Positions 26,782 to 36,530 of a DNA stretch of 58,930 nucleotides are shown piece by piece. This DNA comes from Streptomyces albospinus (lineage in GTDB: Bacteria; Actinomycetota; Actinomycetes; Streptomycetales; Streptomycetaceae): contig NZ_BMRP01000020.1 in assembly GCF_014648695.1 (NCBI RefSeq), forward strand, positions 49,980 to 108,909, read 5' to 3'. Numbering within the stretch: the first letter of the stretch is position 1; each line of letters starts with the position of its first letter. The notes under the pieces were generated by a model, which saw only the letters and a program-made list of their open reading frames with translations, searched no databases and was not told the origin of the DNA. Both the position numbers and the translations under genes were made by a program.

Positions 26782-29631
26782 TCAGCCCCTTGGGTGTTCA
26801 TCGCCGGGACCGTGTCGGCGTATGACTTCCGCTGCGAGTTGGACGCGTGAGGTCATGTCGAGTTTCTTGAGGATGTTGGACACGTGCGTGCTGACCGTGC
26901 GTCGGGAAATGGTCATGAGGGTGCCTATCTGGGGGTTGGAGTGGCCGTGGGCGACGTGACCGGCGACGATGCGTTCGGTGGTGGTCAGGGCGTCCCAGCC
27001 GCAGCGGGCGTCGTCCTGCCGCCTCCGCGGGCTTCGGGTGATGGAGCGGAGGCGGAACAGAGCGCGAGCGCTGTCCCGACTGGCACCCAGGGAGGCGTAT
27101 ATCTCCAGGGCTTGGTTGAGGCGCGCGCTGGCCTCGGCCGGCCGTTGGTTGTGGGCGAGAAGTTCTGCGGCGTCGGTGTACGAGTGTGCCTCGTGCAGGG
27201 GACGTGAGGCGGTGCGGTAATGGCCGGCGGCTTCCAGCAGCAGGTGAGGGTCCTGAGCCACGAGCCCTTGGCATCTGTAGACGTCACCGAGGTGATTGGG
27301 CGCGTTGCTGTGGTCGGCTCTCCTTTGGGCGGCTGTGGTGACGCGTTGGGCGGTGGTGGTGTCGCCGTGGGCCAGGGCGAGTCGGACGATGTCGGGTGCG
27401 AGGAAGCCGAGGATGAGTTGGCCGGGCAGGTGGCCTATGCCCTCGTCGAAGGCGGTTGCGAGTTGGGAGTATGCGTTCTTGGTGTTGTTGCGTGCCTCGT
27501 CGAGCCGAACGCTTGCGGAGAGCGGTAGGTACTCGTAGAACCGGGCGATCGATCCGGGATCCTGCGTGGACGCGGTGGCGTCGAGGTGAGTTTGGGCGAT
27601 GTCGTGTTGGCCGCGGTGGAGCGCGATGAGTGCTGCGATTGCCCGCAGGGGTCGGCTCATCGCATAAGGCTGTGCGAGATCCAGTCCTGCCTCGACGTCC
27701 GCCAGGGCGTCGTCCCATCGGCCCGTGTTGAAGGCCAGGAGTGCGCAGGACAGGTGGTACCAGGGAGAGAAGAGACCGCCGATGTGCTCTGTGGTGGCGC
27801 GGGCGGCGGCCAGCGTGTGCTGGGCTTCATGGCTTCGGTCCAGTTCTGTGTAGAAGTTGGCCAGGGCCAATTGAAGTCCGAGGTGCTGAGCCGGGTGGAC
27901 GGAGTGCGGAGGCAGGCGGACTGCCTGCCGAGCCAGCTCCACTGCTTCGGCGCCCGGTGCTTCGAGGAAGCCTTTGGCCGCCAGAATCTGCAATGCGTAA
28001 GCCAAGGCATGGGGATCGCCGGCATCTTCAGCGGTGCGCCGGGCGGCCATCGCACGCGCTCCGGCTTGTTGCAGATCGCCCATCGCGAACAGGCACACCG
28101 CGCTGAACGCGTGGAACCGGTTCTTGTCGATGGCGGGCAGGCTGGCGCTTGCGCGGGCGGCTCGAGACTCGATCAGCGCCAGGTCAGGCCGGTCGCTGGC
28201 GAGGGCGGCCTGAACGATGACCCACCGCATGGCGCATTCCATGCCGGGGTCCTGGGTTCGGGCCAGTACGTGGCGGGCCTCGTCGTCCGCGTCGGCCAAG
28301 TGGCCGCAGGACAGGTGGGCTATGACGTGATGCAGCCGCAGATCACCGTAGCGCGGGTCAGCGGGGTCGGCGATGTCCAAGGCTCTATCGAGCAGACGCA
28401 GGAGGAGCGCCGGGGAGCGCGTGGTGAGGCGCGGCGCCGACTCCACCAGCCATGCGATCAGGAACTCACCTTGTGGCGCTGCGTAGAGCAGGTGCTCGGC
28501 GACGTGTTCCGGGGCGGTGCCCGCGCCCGCGAGCACCTGCGCCGCCTTCAAATGCACCATGGAGCGGACGGGGCCGGTGACCGCGTCGGCCAGGGTGTGC
28601 CGGATGAGGTCATGGCGGAAAGCCAGTCGATCGCCGGTGTCTCGCAAGACTCCAGCCGCTTGGGCTTCCGTGATGATGCCTAGCACCTCATGGGGTGGTC
28701 TGCCGATGACCGCCCCGAATTCGCCGAGCGTGCAGTTGTCGCCCACCACGGCGGCGACGCGCAAGGCGTGCAGCGCGTCATCACTGAGACAAGCCAGCCG
28801 GTGCTTGATCAGCTTGGGCAGTGACGGCGAACACCGCGCGGTGGTCTCCGCGGTCCCACCTCTTGTGTCGATCGCCCCGTCGCGCGCCAATGCGTCGACC
28901 AGCTCTCTGAGATACAAGGGGTTTCCTGCTGCCCCCTCGGCCATGCGACGTAGGCGTGGGCCGGGTCGGCCGCCGGACAAGGCCGCCAGCATCTGTGAGA
29001 CGTCGGGTGGGCTGAGCGGCGTCAGTTCCACAACAGTGTGGTTGCGTACGCCGATGCTGTGGACGAGCTGGTCCACCTCCCTGACCCTGGGCACCGGCCG
29101 ATAGGCGCCGATGATCAGCAAGGGCAGCTGACGCACCGACGCCATCAATCGCCGCAGCACCAGCAGACTCGCCGGGTCCGCCCACTGCAGGTCATCGAGG
29201 ATGAGCGCCACTGGTCCTCGCGCGCACAACTCCTCGACCAGACCCAGCATCGCCTCAACCGTCGCCGGGTCCGCCTCGGCTGCATCACCGATTGCGCCCG
29301 GTAGCCCGTACCGAACCTCGCCCCGCAGGATCTCGGCAACGCGAGCTCGATGCGGGTCGGTTGGCGCGTCGTCGACCGCCAGGCAGGCCGAGATGACAGC
29401 GAACGGATGCTGCCGCTCCACCTCCTGCCCGGTATGACACAGCACCTGCATGCCCAGGCTCTCGGCGTGCGCGGCCATCTGCTCCACCACGGCCGTCTTG
29501 CCCACCCCCGCCTCACCGACGACGAACGCACTCTCCCCTTCACCCGCTGCGGAACGGGCCGCCAACCGGGTAAGCGTCGCTGTCTCTTTTTCACGCCCCA
29601 GAAGGCGGTTGGGATGCGTCATGCCCTGCAC
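26782..29631 (-). CDS. LAL-type LuxR transcriptional regulator
   Basis: A 949-residue large ATP-binding LuxR-family (LAL) regulator. Walker A is GEAGVGKTAV near residue 38, Walker B is ALILDDLQWADPAS, and the middle ~500 residues are TPR-like helical repeats. The C-terminal LuxR winged helix includes LTTTERIVAGHVAHGHSNPQIG and ISRRTVSTHVSNILKKLD. Such proteins are often pathway activators in secondary-metabolite or catabolic clusters. No cluster is visible next to it. Length is normal. Its codon use is GC-rich but a little less uniform than the core genes. Confidence 0.92.
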   Translation of the reverse strand: MQGMTHPNRLLGREKETATLTRLAARSAAGEGESAFVVGEAGVGKTAVVEQMAAHAESLGMQVLCHTGQEVERQHPFAVISACLAVDDAPTDPHRARVAEILRGEVRYGLPGAIGDAAEADPATVEAMLGLVEELCARGPVALILDDLQWADPASLLVLRRLMASVRQLPLLIIGAYRPVPRVREVDQLVHSIGVRNHTVVELTPLSPPDVSQMLAALSGGRPGPRLRRMAEGAAGNPLYLRELVDALARDGAIDTRGGTAETTARCSPSLPKLIKHRLACLSDDALHALRVAAVVGDNCTLGEFGAVIGRPPHEVLGIITEAQAAGVLRDTGDRLAFRHDLIRHTLADAVTGPVRSMVHLKAAQVLAGAGTAPEHVAEHLLYAAPQGEFLIAWLVESAPRLTTRSPALLLRLLDRALDIADPADPRYGDLRLHHVIAHLSCGHLADADDEARHVLARTQDPGMECAMRWVIVQAALASDRPDLALIESRAARASASLPAIDKNRFHAFSAVCLFAMGDLQQAGARAMAARRTAEDAGDPHALAYALQILAAKGFLEAPGAEAVELARQAVRLPPHSVHPAQHLGLQLALANFYTELDRSHEAQHTLAAARATTEHIGGLFSPWYHLSCALLAFNTGRWDDALADVEAGLDLAQPYAMSRPLRAIAALIALHRGQHDIAQTHLDATASTQDPGSIARFYEYLPLSASVRLDEARNNTKNAYSQLATAFDEGIGHLPGQLILGFLAPDIVRLALAHGDTTTAQRVTTAAQRRADHSNAPNHLGDVYRCQGLVAQDPHLLLEAAGHYRTASRPLHEAHSYTDAAELLAHNQRPAEASARLNQALEIYASLGASRDSARALFRLRSITRSPRRRQDDARCGWDALTTTERIVAGHVAHGHSNPQIGTLMTISRRTVSTHVSNILKKLDMTSRVQLAAEVIRRHGPGDEHPRG

Positions 29632-30014
29632 CTCTGTTCTGGTCAGCGAACCAGGGCGACTTCGCCGCCCACCGGAGCGGGCAAATCGAAGGTATCAGGG
29701 CTCTGGTGACCTTGAAACATAGCCATTTACGCGTCGGCACCTTCCAAAGTACGGATAGCCAGCCCTGCCGTCACCATTACGCGACCGTGTTACAGATCAC
29801 ATCCGCGCGCGTGTCCAGTGCGGCGCCGCTGCATCCAGGTGCATCCGCGATGTCGGTCCGGTTCAGGCAGTCACGGTTCTGATCGCCCGAACAGGCACGG
29901 GTGCGCAAGGGGGGCAGGGCCTATTAGGGCCATAGAGGCCAGCTGGCCCCGAATTCGCCAGCAGCCGTCCCCTCCGAGCTCCGGAGCGAGGCCCCTAAGG
30001 GCGCACGGGTGGGA
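29632..30014. other. Intergenic region with no recognised gene
   Basis: A 383-base stretch between the LAL regulator start and the downstream end of the FtsX remnant. It should contain the LAL promoter. I see no palindrome or protein-like frame in it. Confidence 0.45.
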
Positions 30015-30455
30015 TCATTCCGTTTTAATGGCGCCGAGGAGGTCCAGATTCGCCGCCCTCCGTGCGGGCCAGCTCGCCGCCAGTACGCCCAACAGGGCCG
30101 CCAGCGGGAGGAAGAGCGCGATCCGCGGCCACGGAACGACCATGACGCACCCCTGAACGTCCGGGGTGATCGCGTCGCCTGCCGCCCAGGCGATGAACAG
30201 GCCAAGCACTACGCCGGCCACCGCGCCGAAGAGCGAGATGACCACCGACTCCAGCCGGATCATCCGCTTGACCGCGCCGTGGTCGAGGCCGACCGCGCGG
30301 AGCATGCCGATTTCACTGCGCCGCTCGAAGACGGACATGGCCAGGGTGTTGATCACACCGAGCACCGCGATGATCAGGGACATGCCCAGCAGCCCGTACA
30401 TGATGTTGAGCGTGGTGTCGGTGCGGCCGCCGAAGGCGTCGCGGATGCCCTGCTG
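30015..30455 (-). pseudogene. C-terminal remnant of an FtsX-type ABC transporter permease
   Basis: The frame encodes about 146 residues of the MacB/FtsX C-terminal permease domain: YGLLGMSLIIAVLGVINTLAMSVFERRSEIGMLRAVG (shown here as landmark text in pieces: YGLLGMSLIIAVLG, then INTLAMSVFERR), RLESVVISLFGAVAGVVLG and ARRAANLDLLGAIKTE. The in-frame TAG at 30456-30458 ends the coding block upstream, and the N-terminal part and any ATPase partner are missing. It is a decayed gene of an antimicrobial-type ABC exporter. Confidence 0.8.
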
Positions 30456-30508
30456 CTACACCGGCAGCAGCCGGCGGCCGACGCGTAGCCGGGCAGACAT
30501 TCCCTGAG

Positions 30509-30530
30509 ATACGTCGGTTGACCGATGTAT
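30509..30530. promoter_or_regulatory. 22-base palindrome (operator-like), copy 1
   Basis: A 22-base near-perfect palindrome with arms ATACGTCGGT and ACCGATGTAT around a 2-base centre; nine of ten arm pairs match. It lies upstream of both the FtsX remnant (minus strand) and the toxin-like gene (plus strand, start 30652). A related copy is at 33005-33029. Confidence 0.6.
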
Positions 30531-30651
30531 AGCCCGAAACCGGACCATAACGTGACGGCGGCGCGACTGGCCACGTGAAAGGTGAGGTCCGCGAAGAGCG
30601 GCCTGCGTGCTACGTCCGCGCGCGACCACGAAGAGAAACGGGAGACAACTC

Positions 30652-31881
30652 ATGACCGCTGATAGAGCCCCGCGCTACACAGTGCGATCGATAGCCGCAC
30701 TGAGCGCGCTGTCGCTCTCCGCGCTGCTGGCACTCGCCGCCGAGCCGGCCCACGCGGACAGTTCCACGTGTGGTAGCAACTCCAACACCGGATGCCTCGA
30801 TATCAGCCTGGCGCACTCTCCGAAGTACATCTTGCAGCTGAACGGAGACGGTTCCTCACACGGCAACGACCTTGTCCTGAAGGGTGGGAGCCCCGCACAC
30901 AACTGGAACTTCGAGCCAGTCAAGGTGAACGGGGTCATGGACGGAAGCTTCCAGATCCGTAACAACGACCCAGGAAAGGCTGGTTGTGTCGATGTCCAGA
31001 ACAACGGGCTGACCCTGAACCCCAACTGTAACTCGGCACAGAGCAGTCAGAAGTTCTACGTCCAGCCGTCCGGATCATCCAATGCCTATCTGCTCAGGAG
31101 CGTCAGCAACGACGAGTGCGTATCCAGCGCCGCCACCGGAAACCAAATCAACTCCCTCGCAACCACGTTGCAGGGATGCGTTCACAGCGTCAACGGAGCA
31201 TCTGCATCCGGCAATCAGCCACTGACCATCAGCTCGTCGCAATCCGGTGGCAGTGGTCCGACCCTCGATGATTTGGCGACCTATTACGCGCTGAATCAGT
31301 ACAACAACCGCTCCGGCGTCATCAGCTCGGCGTCATACACGAAGTCAGACCCGCAGCCCAGCCCCTCTCAGGGGCCTTTCACACTCGTCTCCAACCAAGG
31401 TGGAAATTCGAATGAAGGGGCGGTGTGCCAGAACAGCGCCGGAGCTGGCGGCGGGAACTTTTCGTGCAGCATGTCATGGTCACAGTCCACGGCGGACGCC
31501 GTCACTGAGTCCGCCGGCCTCAGCCTGACGCTCGGCCCGGGCTCCGTTGTCGACAGCCCGGTGAAGGCCGAGGTCTCCGCCCAACTCGGCTTCTCGAAGA
31601 CTTCTACCACCACTACGACATCCGGCTCCAGCTACAACCTGACCGTTCCCCCCGGTAGGACCGCTTGGGTAGTTCGTTCTCTGCCCATACAGTCGAGCAC
31701 TGGAACATGGACCTTCACCAGTGATATCGGGGTGCAGTGGCAGCATCAGGCAACCGTCAACATGCCGATGTCAAGCGTAACGGATCCGGCGTCCGGCAAG
31801 ACGTACACCGAGATCCTCACTCAATGCGACACCGCATCCACGGATGCCATGTGTACGTCGACCAAGCCCGCTGGCGTCTAG
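30652..31881 (+). CDS. Secreted beta-trefoil lectin plus aerolysin-like pore-forming-type protein
   Basis: A 409-residue exported protein. Residues 1-35 are a Sec signal peptide ending AHA. Residues ~38-185 look like a ricin-type beta-trefoil (GCLDISLAH, AGCVDVQNNG, DECVSSAATG, with paired Cys). Residues ~200-400 resemble an aerolysin/ETX-MTX2 beta pore-forming domain: a Ser/Thr-rich amphipathic run (SMSWSQSTADAVTESAG, then KAEVSAQLGFSKTSTTTTT) followed by the landmark LTVPPGRTAWVV. ATG 30652 follows GGGAGA. Codon third positions are less GC-rich than in neighbours (AAC/AAT, TCA, GCA), suggesting transfer. The lectin could target glycans before pore formation. The domain calls are inference from pattern. 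Confidence 0.65.
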   Translation: MTADRAPRYTVRSIAALSALSLSALLALAAEPAHADSSTCGSNSNTGCLDISLAHSPKYILQLNGDGSSHGNDLVLKGGSPAHNWNFEPVKVNGVMDGSFQIRNNDPGKAGCVDVQNNGLTLNPNCNSAQSSQKFYVQPSGSSNAYLLRSVSNDECVSSAATGNQINSLATTLQGCVHSVNGASASGNQPLTISSSQSGGSGPTLDDLATYYALNQYNNRSGVISSASYTKSDPQPSPSQGPFTLVSNQGGNSNEGAVCQNSAGAGGGNFSCSMSWSQSTADAVTESAGLSLTLGPGSVVDSPVKAEVSAQLGFSKTSTTTTTSGSSYNLTVPPGRTAWVVRSLPIQSSTGTWTFTSDIGVQWQHQATVNMPMSSVTDPASGKTYTEILTQCDTASTDAMCTSTKPAGV

Positions 31882-31933
31882 TCAGCGGAATCGCCATAAC
31901 CGCGTAAGACGAAGCTCGCCTACTCATCTCATA

Positions 31934-31960
31934 GCTGTGAATCGCGAGGCGACTCACAGC
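31934..31960 (+). terminator. Hairpin after the toxin-like gene
   Basis: GCTGTGA pairs with TCACAGC and the stem continues with TCG/CGA after one mismatch. It lies 53 bases after the stop and has no T-tract. Confidence 0.6.
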
Positions 31961-32111
31961 CCTACACGTGGCGATGAGGGCAAGTGTCACTGATGGTCTG
32001 ATCTAGGCCGTTTACAGCTAGACCGACTTGTCGTTCCCGGCCGCCTCGGGTGACCAAAGCGGCCGGGAACAAACGTTTCGAAAGGGTCGGCATTCCGGAT
32101 TCATCAAATGT

Positions 32112-32770
32112 CGCGTGTGGCGGTCTTCGAACTCGCTGAAAGCGCCGCTGTCCTGCGATTTTGATAAGTGTGCACAATGTGTGCGGTATGCGATATGCGG
32201 TCCCTGTCGCGACCACTATGGAAGACCATGTCTTTCACGTCGCTGCCGTGGGTGGCGACGGGCATGTGGAAGGCGGCGATGACGATTACGGCGTCGTGGC
32301 GTCTGCCCATCGCGTAGCTGAGCAGCCGACAGGAAAACGGATTGATCACGGTGGCCAGGCAGGGCCTGCCCGTCGCCAGTTTCGATCTCTGTCATGTCAC
32401 CGCACCACACTTGGTCCGGAGCGCCGGCGGTGACGTCGCGGCGGACCAAGTCCGGGGCGGCCGCCTGTCTGCCGGGTCAGGCTCCGGCGCCGGTGGTTCT
32501 TCTGGCCGGCCAGGCCGAGTTCGGCCATGAGCTTGGCGACAGTGTTCATCGACACCCGCCGCCCCTCCCGCACGAGCGTGATCCGGATCTTCGGAGGGCT
32601 CCAGCTGCCGCCTGCGTCGTGGAAGATGCGTCTGATCTCGTCAGTGAGCCGTCCACGCCGGATCTCGCGGCCGGTCGTCGGCCTGTCGCGCCACGTGGAG
32701 AACCAGGACTCGCTCGGTCCTCTGGCTGCTGATGAACGCGGCCAAGGCCGATAGTTCGGACCTTGTGCTG
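32112..32770 (-). pseudogene. IS3-family OrfB transposase remnant with frameshifts
   Basis: Pieces of one transposase occur in order but in three frames: AFISSQRTE (about 32730-32760), then GPSESWFSTWRDRPTTG and VSMNTVAKLMAELGLAG, then AGAPDQVWCGDMTEIETGDGQ, then LLSYAMGRRHDAVIVIAAF and VKDMVFHSGRD (an altered FHSDRG, the DDE region). The C-terminal third is missing. It is a dead IS3-type element that was inserted near 32.8 kb and has since decayed. Confidence 0.85.
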
Positions 32771-32774
32771 ACGT

Positions 32775-32954
32775 GAGCAGGCTTGCCGCGGGTGGACTGG
32801 GGCGGAGGTGTCCTGCCGCGCCGAGGGCGGCGATGGTCCGGGCGCTGGCCCCGGGGACCGCTCCGGGACCGGTCAGAGTAATGCCACCAACCAGGGCGAG
32901 AAGGCCAGCGGTGATGTGCGCGGCAGGCGCGACTGCGCTGTGCCACTTGGTCAT
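32775..32954 (-). pseudogene. Truncated secreted-protein N-terminus (possible)
   Basis: From ATG 32954 the frame reads MTKWHSAVAP followed by a hydrophobic run and GAVPGASA, which looks like a signal peptide, and then runs into the IS3 remnant. It lies just downstream of the second copy of the operator-like repeat. It is probably the start of a secreted protein gene cut by the insertion. The family is unknown. Confidence 0.3.
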
Positions 32955-33004
32955 ATACGGCGGGGAGCTGTATCCGGTTCCTGCCGAACTCAGCCGAAAG
33001 GCAT

Positions 33005-33029
33005 ATACGTCAGATGACCGATGTACAGC
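33005..33029. repeat. Imperfect copy 2 of the operator-like repeat
   Basis: 25 bases matching 30509-30533 at 22 positions (shared ATACGTC, then TGACCGATGTA, then AGC). The palindrome is less perfect here. The two copies bracket a 2.5-kb module containing the toxin-like gene and the IS3 remnant. Confidence 0.55.
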
Positions 33030-33512
33030 TCTAGGCGCCGACATACTGTTTCGCTGCGCGGTGGAATATGAGTCGCATTCGTGGATTGACTGGATGCTCG
33101 CAGTGCACCCTCAAACTAGCCCCGGTAAGCCTTTCGAGACGAGACAATAGGACGTTCCCAGATGCGCTGGATAGGGTGAAGTGACACAGCTCCGTGAGCT
33201 CAAGAAGCGTTCCGAATAGGCCTGCGGGCACGTAGCGCAGCTCGTCGGATAGTGGTGGCCAACCTGGCAGCGGTGGCTGGGGCCACTTGCCCGGTCGCCG
33301 CCCAAGCACATCGCCCGAGGCTAACAGCGGTTAAGGAAATGTGAACCCCTCCGGGGCTATCGCACGCCAGCCGAATACCAGTAGCCCAATGGACTGGACC
33401 ATCTTCGGCTGGCCCATACGCCGACCGCATGCCTAGATCCTCAAGACCCCTTTCCGCCCACCGGCATACGGTGGGAAACGCAACCCCCACATCAGCTAAG
33501 GAGAAATCCCAA
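33030..33512. other. Region upstream of ilvC, no recognised gene
   Basis: No protein-like frame is seen on either strand. It should contain the ilvC promoter. No attenuator or leader peptide rich in Val, Leu or Ile was found. Confidence 0.4.
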
Positions 33513-34511
<999 letters not shown>

Positions 34512-34568
34512 CGCGATCGGCGCGGTTGGGCCAGCGGGCTGCACCAGAAGTACCAGACGTAGGTCTCT

Positions 34569-34815
34569 AGTTATTCTCGGTGTTGGGCTGAGCGATCTTG
34601 GTGAGGTGGCTGGCGAGGGAGTTCAGGATCTCGTCGGCGGTTTTGGTTCAAGCGGAGGGTCTGGGGTTCTCGTTCCAGGCGTCGATCCGTGCCTTGATGT
34701 CGTCCTCCGGTGCCTTGACGGAGGTGTGGACACCGCGTCGGATGAGCTTGTCCGTTAGCAGGCCGAACCAGCGCTCGACCTGGTTGACCCAGGATGAGCT
34801 GGTGGGGTGCCTCCA
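34569..34815 (-). pseudogene. IS630-family transposase C-terminal remnant
   Basis: The minus strand encodes HPTSSSWVNQVERWFGLLTD, then KLIRRGVHTSVKAPEDDIK and WNENPRP, a typical DDE C-terminus of the IS630/Tc1 type. An in-frame TGA follows NPRPSA, after which TKTADEILNSLASHL continues to the normal end. The N-terminal catalytic part is lost. Confidence 0.85.
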
Positions 34816-34855
34816 GGGCCCGGGGGGAGTCCTGATCGTCCGGTTTGATCATGGG

Positions 34856-35070
34856 ATTCCGTGGAGGGCCAGGACTGTTCCGGGTTGGGTGTGAGCACGT
34901 CGGCCGCTGGCGATGTTGGCTCAGCCGGTCCGGTGGAGCGTGGCACGGGCGAGGTCACGCAGCGCGCCCATGACCGCGGGGGTGTGGTGGCGACGGACCT
35001 GGCTGGCGTCCTCGCTGAAGGTGACGTCCTTGGTCCAGTGGACGGTGTTCTCGGTGATCCAACGACTGCG
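34856..35070 (-). pseudogene. ISAs1-family transposase C-terminal remnant
   Basis: The minus strand reads RWITENTVHWTKDVTFSEDA, SQVRRHHTPAVMGALRDLA and, after an in-frame TGA, ANIASGRRAHTQPGTVLALHGIP. This is the ISAs1 (H-repeat type) C-terminus, with the Glu of the DDE triad in the first block. It abuts the IS630 remnant on one side and a cut TetR gene on the other. Confidence 0.85.
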
Positions 35071-35458
35071 AACGAGCCTGGTCGACGCCGCGGACGTCAC
35101 CAGCTCACCAAGCAGCACCGACAACCTGGCCCACTGGTGGCAGTGTTCGACCACCCCGCAGCACCTGCCCGTCTACCGATTGCTCTTCGAGATCTACGCG
35201 CAAGCGGTGCGGCAGCCGGAACGCTACGGGCGCTACCTTCAGCAGGTCGTCCACGACTCCCTGAAACTGATGGAGAATCTGGTCAAGGCAGAGGGATGCC
35301 CTCCCGCACGGGCTCACCTCGTGGCCTCGGTGATCGTGGCGCAGGCTCGTGGCCTGCAACTCGATCTGCTCGCCACCGGCGGCCGAGAGCGGGTCGACCG
35401 CAGCTTCGCGCTCTGCCTCGACATGCTCACCGTGCTCAAACACACCTGGCACCAGTAG
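35063..35458 (+). pseudogene. TetR-family regulator lacking its DNA-binding domain
   Basis: About 130 residues of a TetR ligand-binding domain survive (YRLLFEIYAQAVRQPERYG, LVASVIVAQARGLQLDLLA, then RSFALCLDMLTVLKHTW to the stop). The N-terminal helix-turn-helix has been replaced by the ISAs1 remnant, so there is no functional repressor. The open frame extends upstream into transposase text only by chance. Confidence 0.75.
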
Positions 35459-35489
35459 CCCACGTCCACCACCGGTTCGAGCCACTGAC

Positions 35490-35755
35490 GCCGGCGCCGC
35501 GAGCCAGCGGCGCACGGTGGAGGCGGAGACGCCGTTGCCGCCCGCCATGTGGGAAAGCGGCTGGTCGTGGCGGAGGACCGCGAGGACGATCAGGGCGATC
35601 CGTCCGGGCAGGAGCTTGCGCCGGCGGGAGCGGATCTTCTTCAGGTGGCCGCGGATGAGGCCGGCGAGCATGTCCAGGGTGGTGCTCGACAGCGGCAGGC
35701 GGCACTGGTAGACAAGGCCGTCAGTGCCCTTGGCGGGCCGGGAGTTCTTCGACAT
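35490..35755 (-). pseudogene. IS5-family transposase N-terminal fragment
   Basis: From ATG 35755 the product (MSKNSRPAKGTDGLVYQCRL, LSSTTLDMLAGLIRGHL, LLPGRIALIVLAVLRHDQPL, MAGGNGVSASTVRRWL) is the helix-turn-helix N-terminus of an IS5-type (Tnp4-like) transposase. Homology stops after about 87 residues, where the sequence enters the TetR remnant. The catalytic DDE domain is absent. Confidence 0.75.
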
Positions 35756-35809
35756 GAACGCCCCAACACCCGCCGGGGTCCTGTCTGTTACGCCACGATT
35801 CGGCCAGAC

Positions 35810-36289
35810 TCACGTTCGTAGCGAAGGCAGCGGTACATATCGGCCCGCCGGGGTGCGATGCAGCCAGCCCCGCTCGGCCAGCCGCTTCAGCTTCGCGCGC
35901 ACCGACTCCACCTGACCGGGCAGTGTCCCCTTGCCCAGGGACTCGCTGACCTGACCGGCCTTGACCGTCTCCGCGGCCCGAGCCACCACCTCGACCACCG
36001 CCCGGTAGTCCGCGGGCAGATGGTCGGTGCCCATGCCGTCCTCGCGCAACGGAACCAGCAGCATCCCACCCGCCCCGGGCGCCGCGGTGACGCGCTCCAG
36101 CTCCGCGTCCATCACCGGATCGTCCGCCTCGCCGAACCGCTCAGCCTCGATGAACTGGCCGATCACCACTTCCGCGACCTCCAGCCGAGCCACCTCCGCC
36201 TCGGTCTCCGCCGGCTCCTTGCGCGGCTGTTCGGCATGCTCGACCAACACCATCCGCCGCTGCATCACCCAGGTCAGCGCCTCGGCCAC
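35810..36289 (-). CDS. Hypothetical protein, possibly regulatory
   Basis: A 159-residue soluble protein. Residues 1-60 are a charged coiled-coil-like helix (QRRMVLVEHAEQPRKEPAETE). The C-terminal part (VESVRAKLKRLAERGWLHRTPAGRYV) reads like a winged helix. Similar proteins occur in streptomycetes, often in IS-rich regions, but I know no function. The upstream text has a possible N-terminal continuation in another frame, so the gene may itself be truncated. ATG 36289. Confidence 0.5.
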   Translation of the reverse strand: MAEALTWVMQRRMVLVEHAEQPRKEPAETEAEVARLEVAEVVIGQFIEAERFGEADDPVMDAELERVTAAPGAGGMLLVPLREDGMGTDHLPADYRAVVEVVARAAETVKAGQVSESLGKGTLPGQVESVRAKLKRLAERGWLHRTPAGRYVPLPSLRT

Positions 36290-36530
36290 CGGTCAGCCCT
36301 CCCGCCCGCGAACTTCTCATGCTCAGCGGACAGCAGACGACACCGATCGCCGCGGTGCTTGTTTCCGGCAAACCGGCCCATGGCCGACGATCACCTGCTA
36401 TCGATCACAACCCCGACCAGCACCGTGACCTGCAACTTCAAGATGAAACGGCCTCATTGGATACGCCACTGCCCTGATACCTCTGCTTGATCTACGGCTG
36501 GCTGTTGGTCCGATGCACAGGTTCTGGAGG

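Noticed and set aside
26782..29631. Biosynthetic cluster around the LAL regulator
   Set aside because: No PKS, NRPS, terpene or other core biosynthetic gene is present anywhere in the window.
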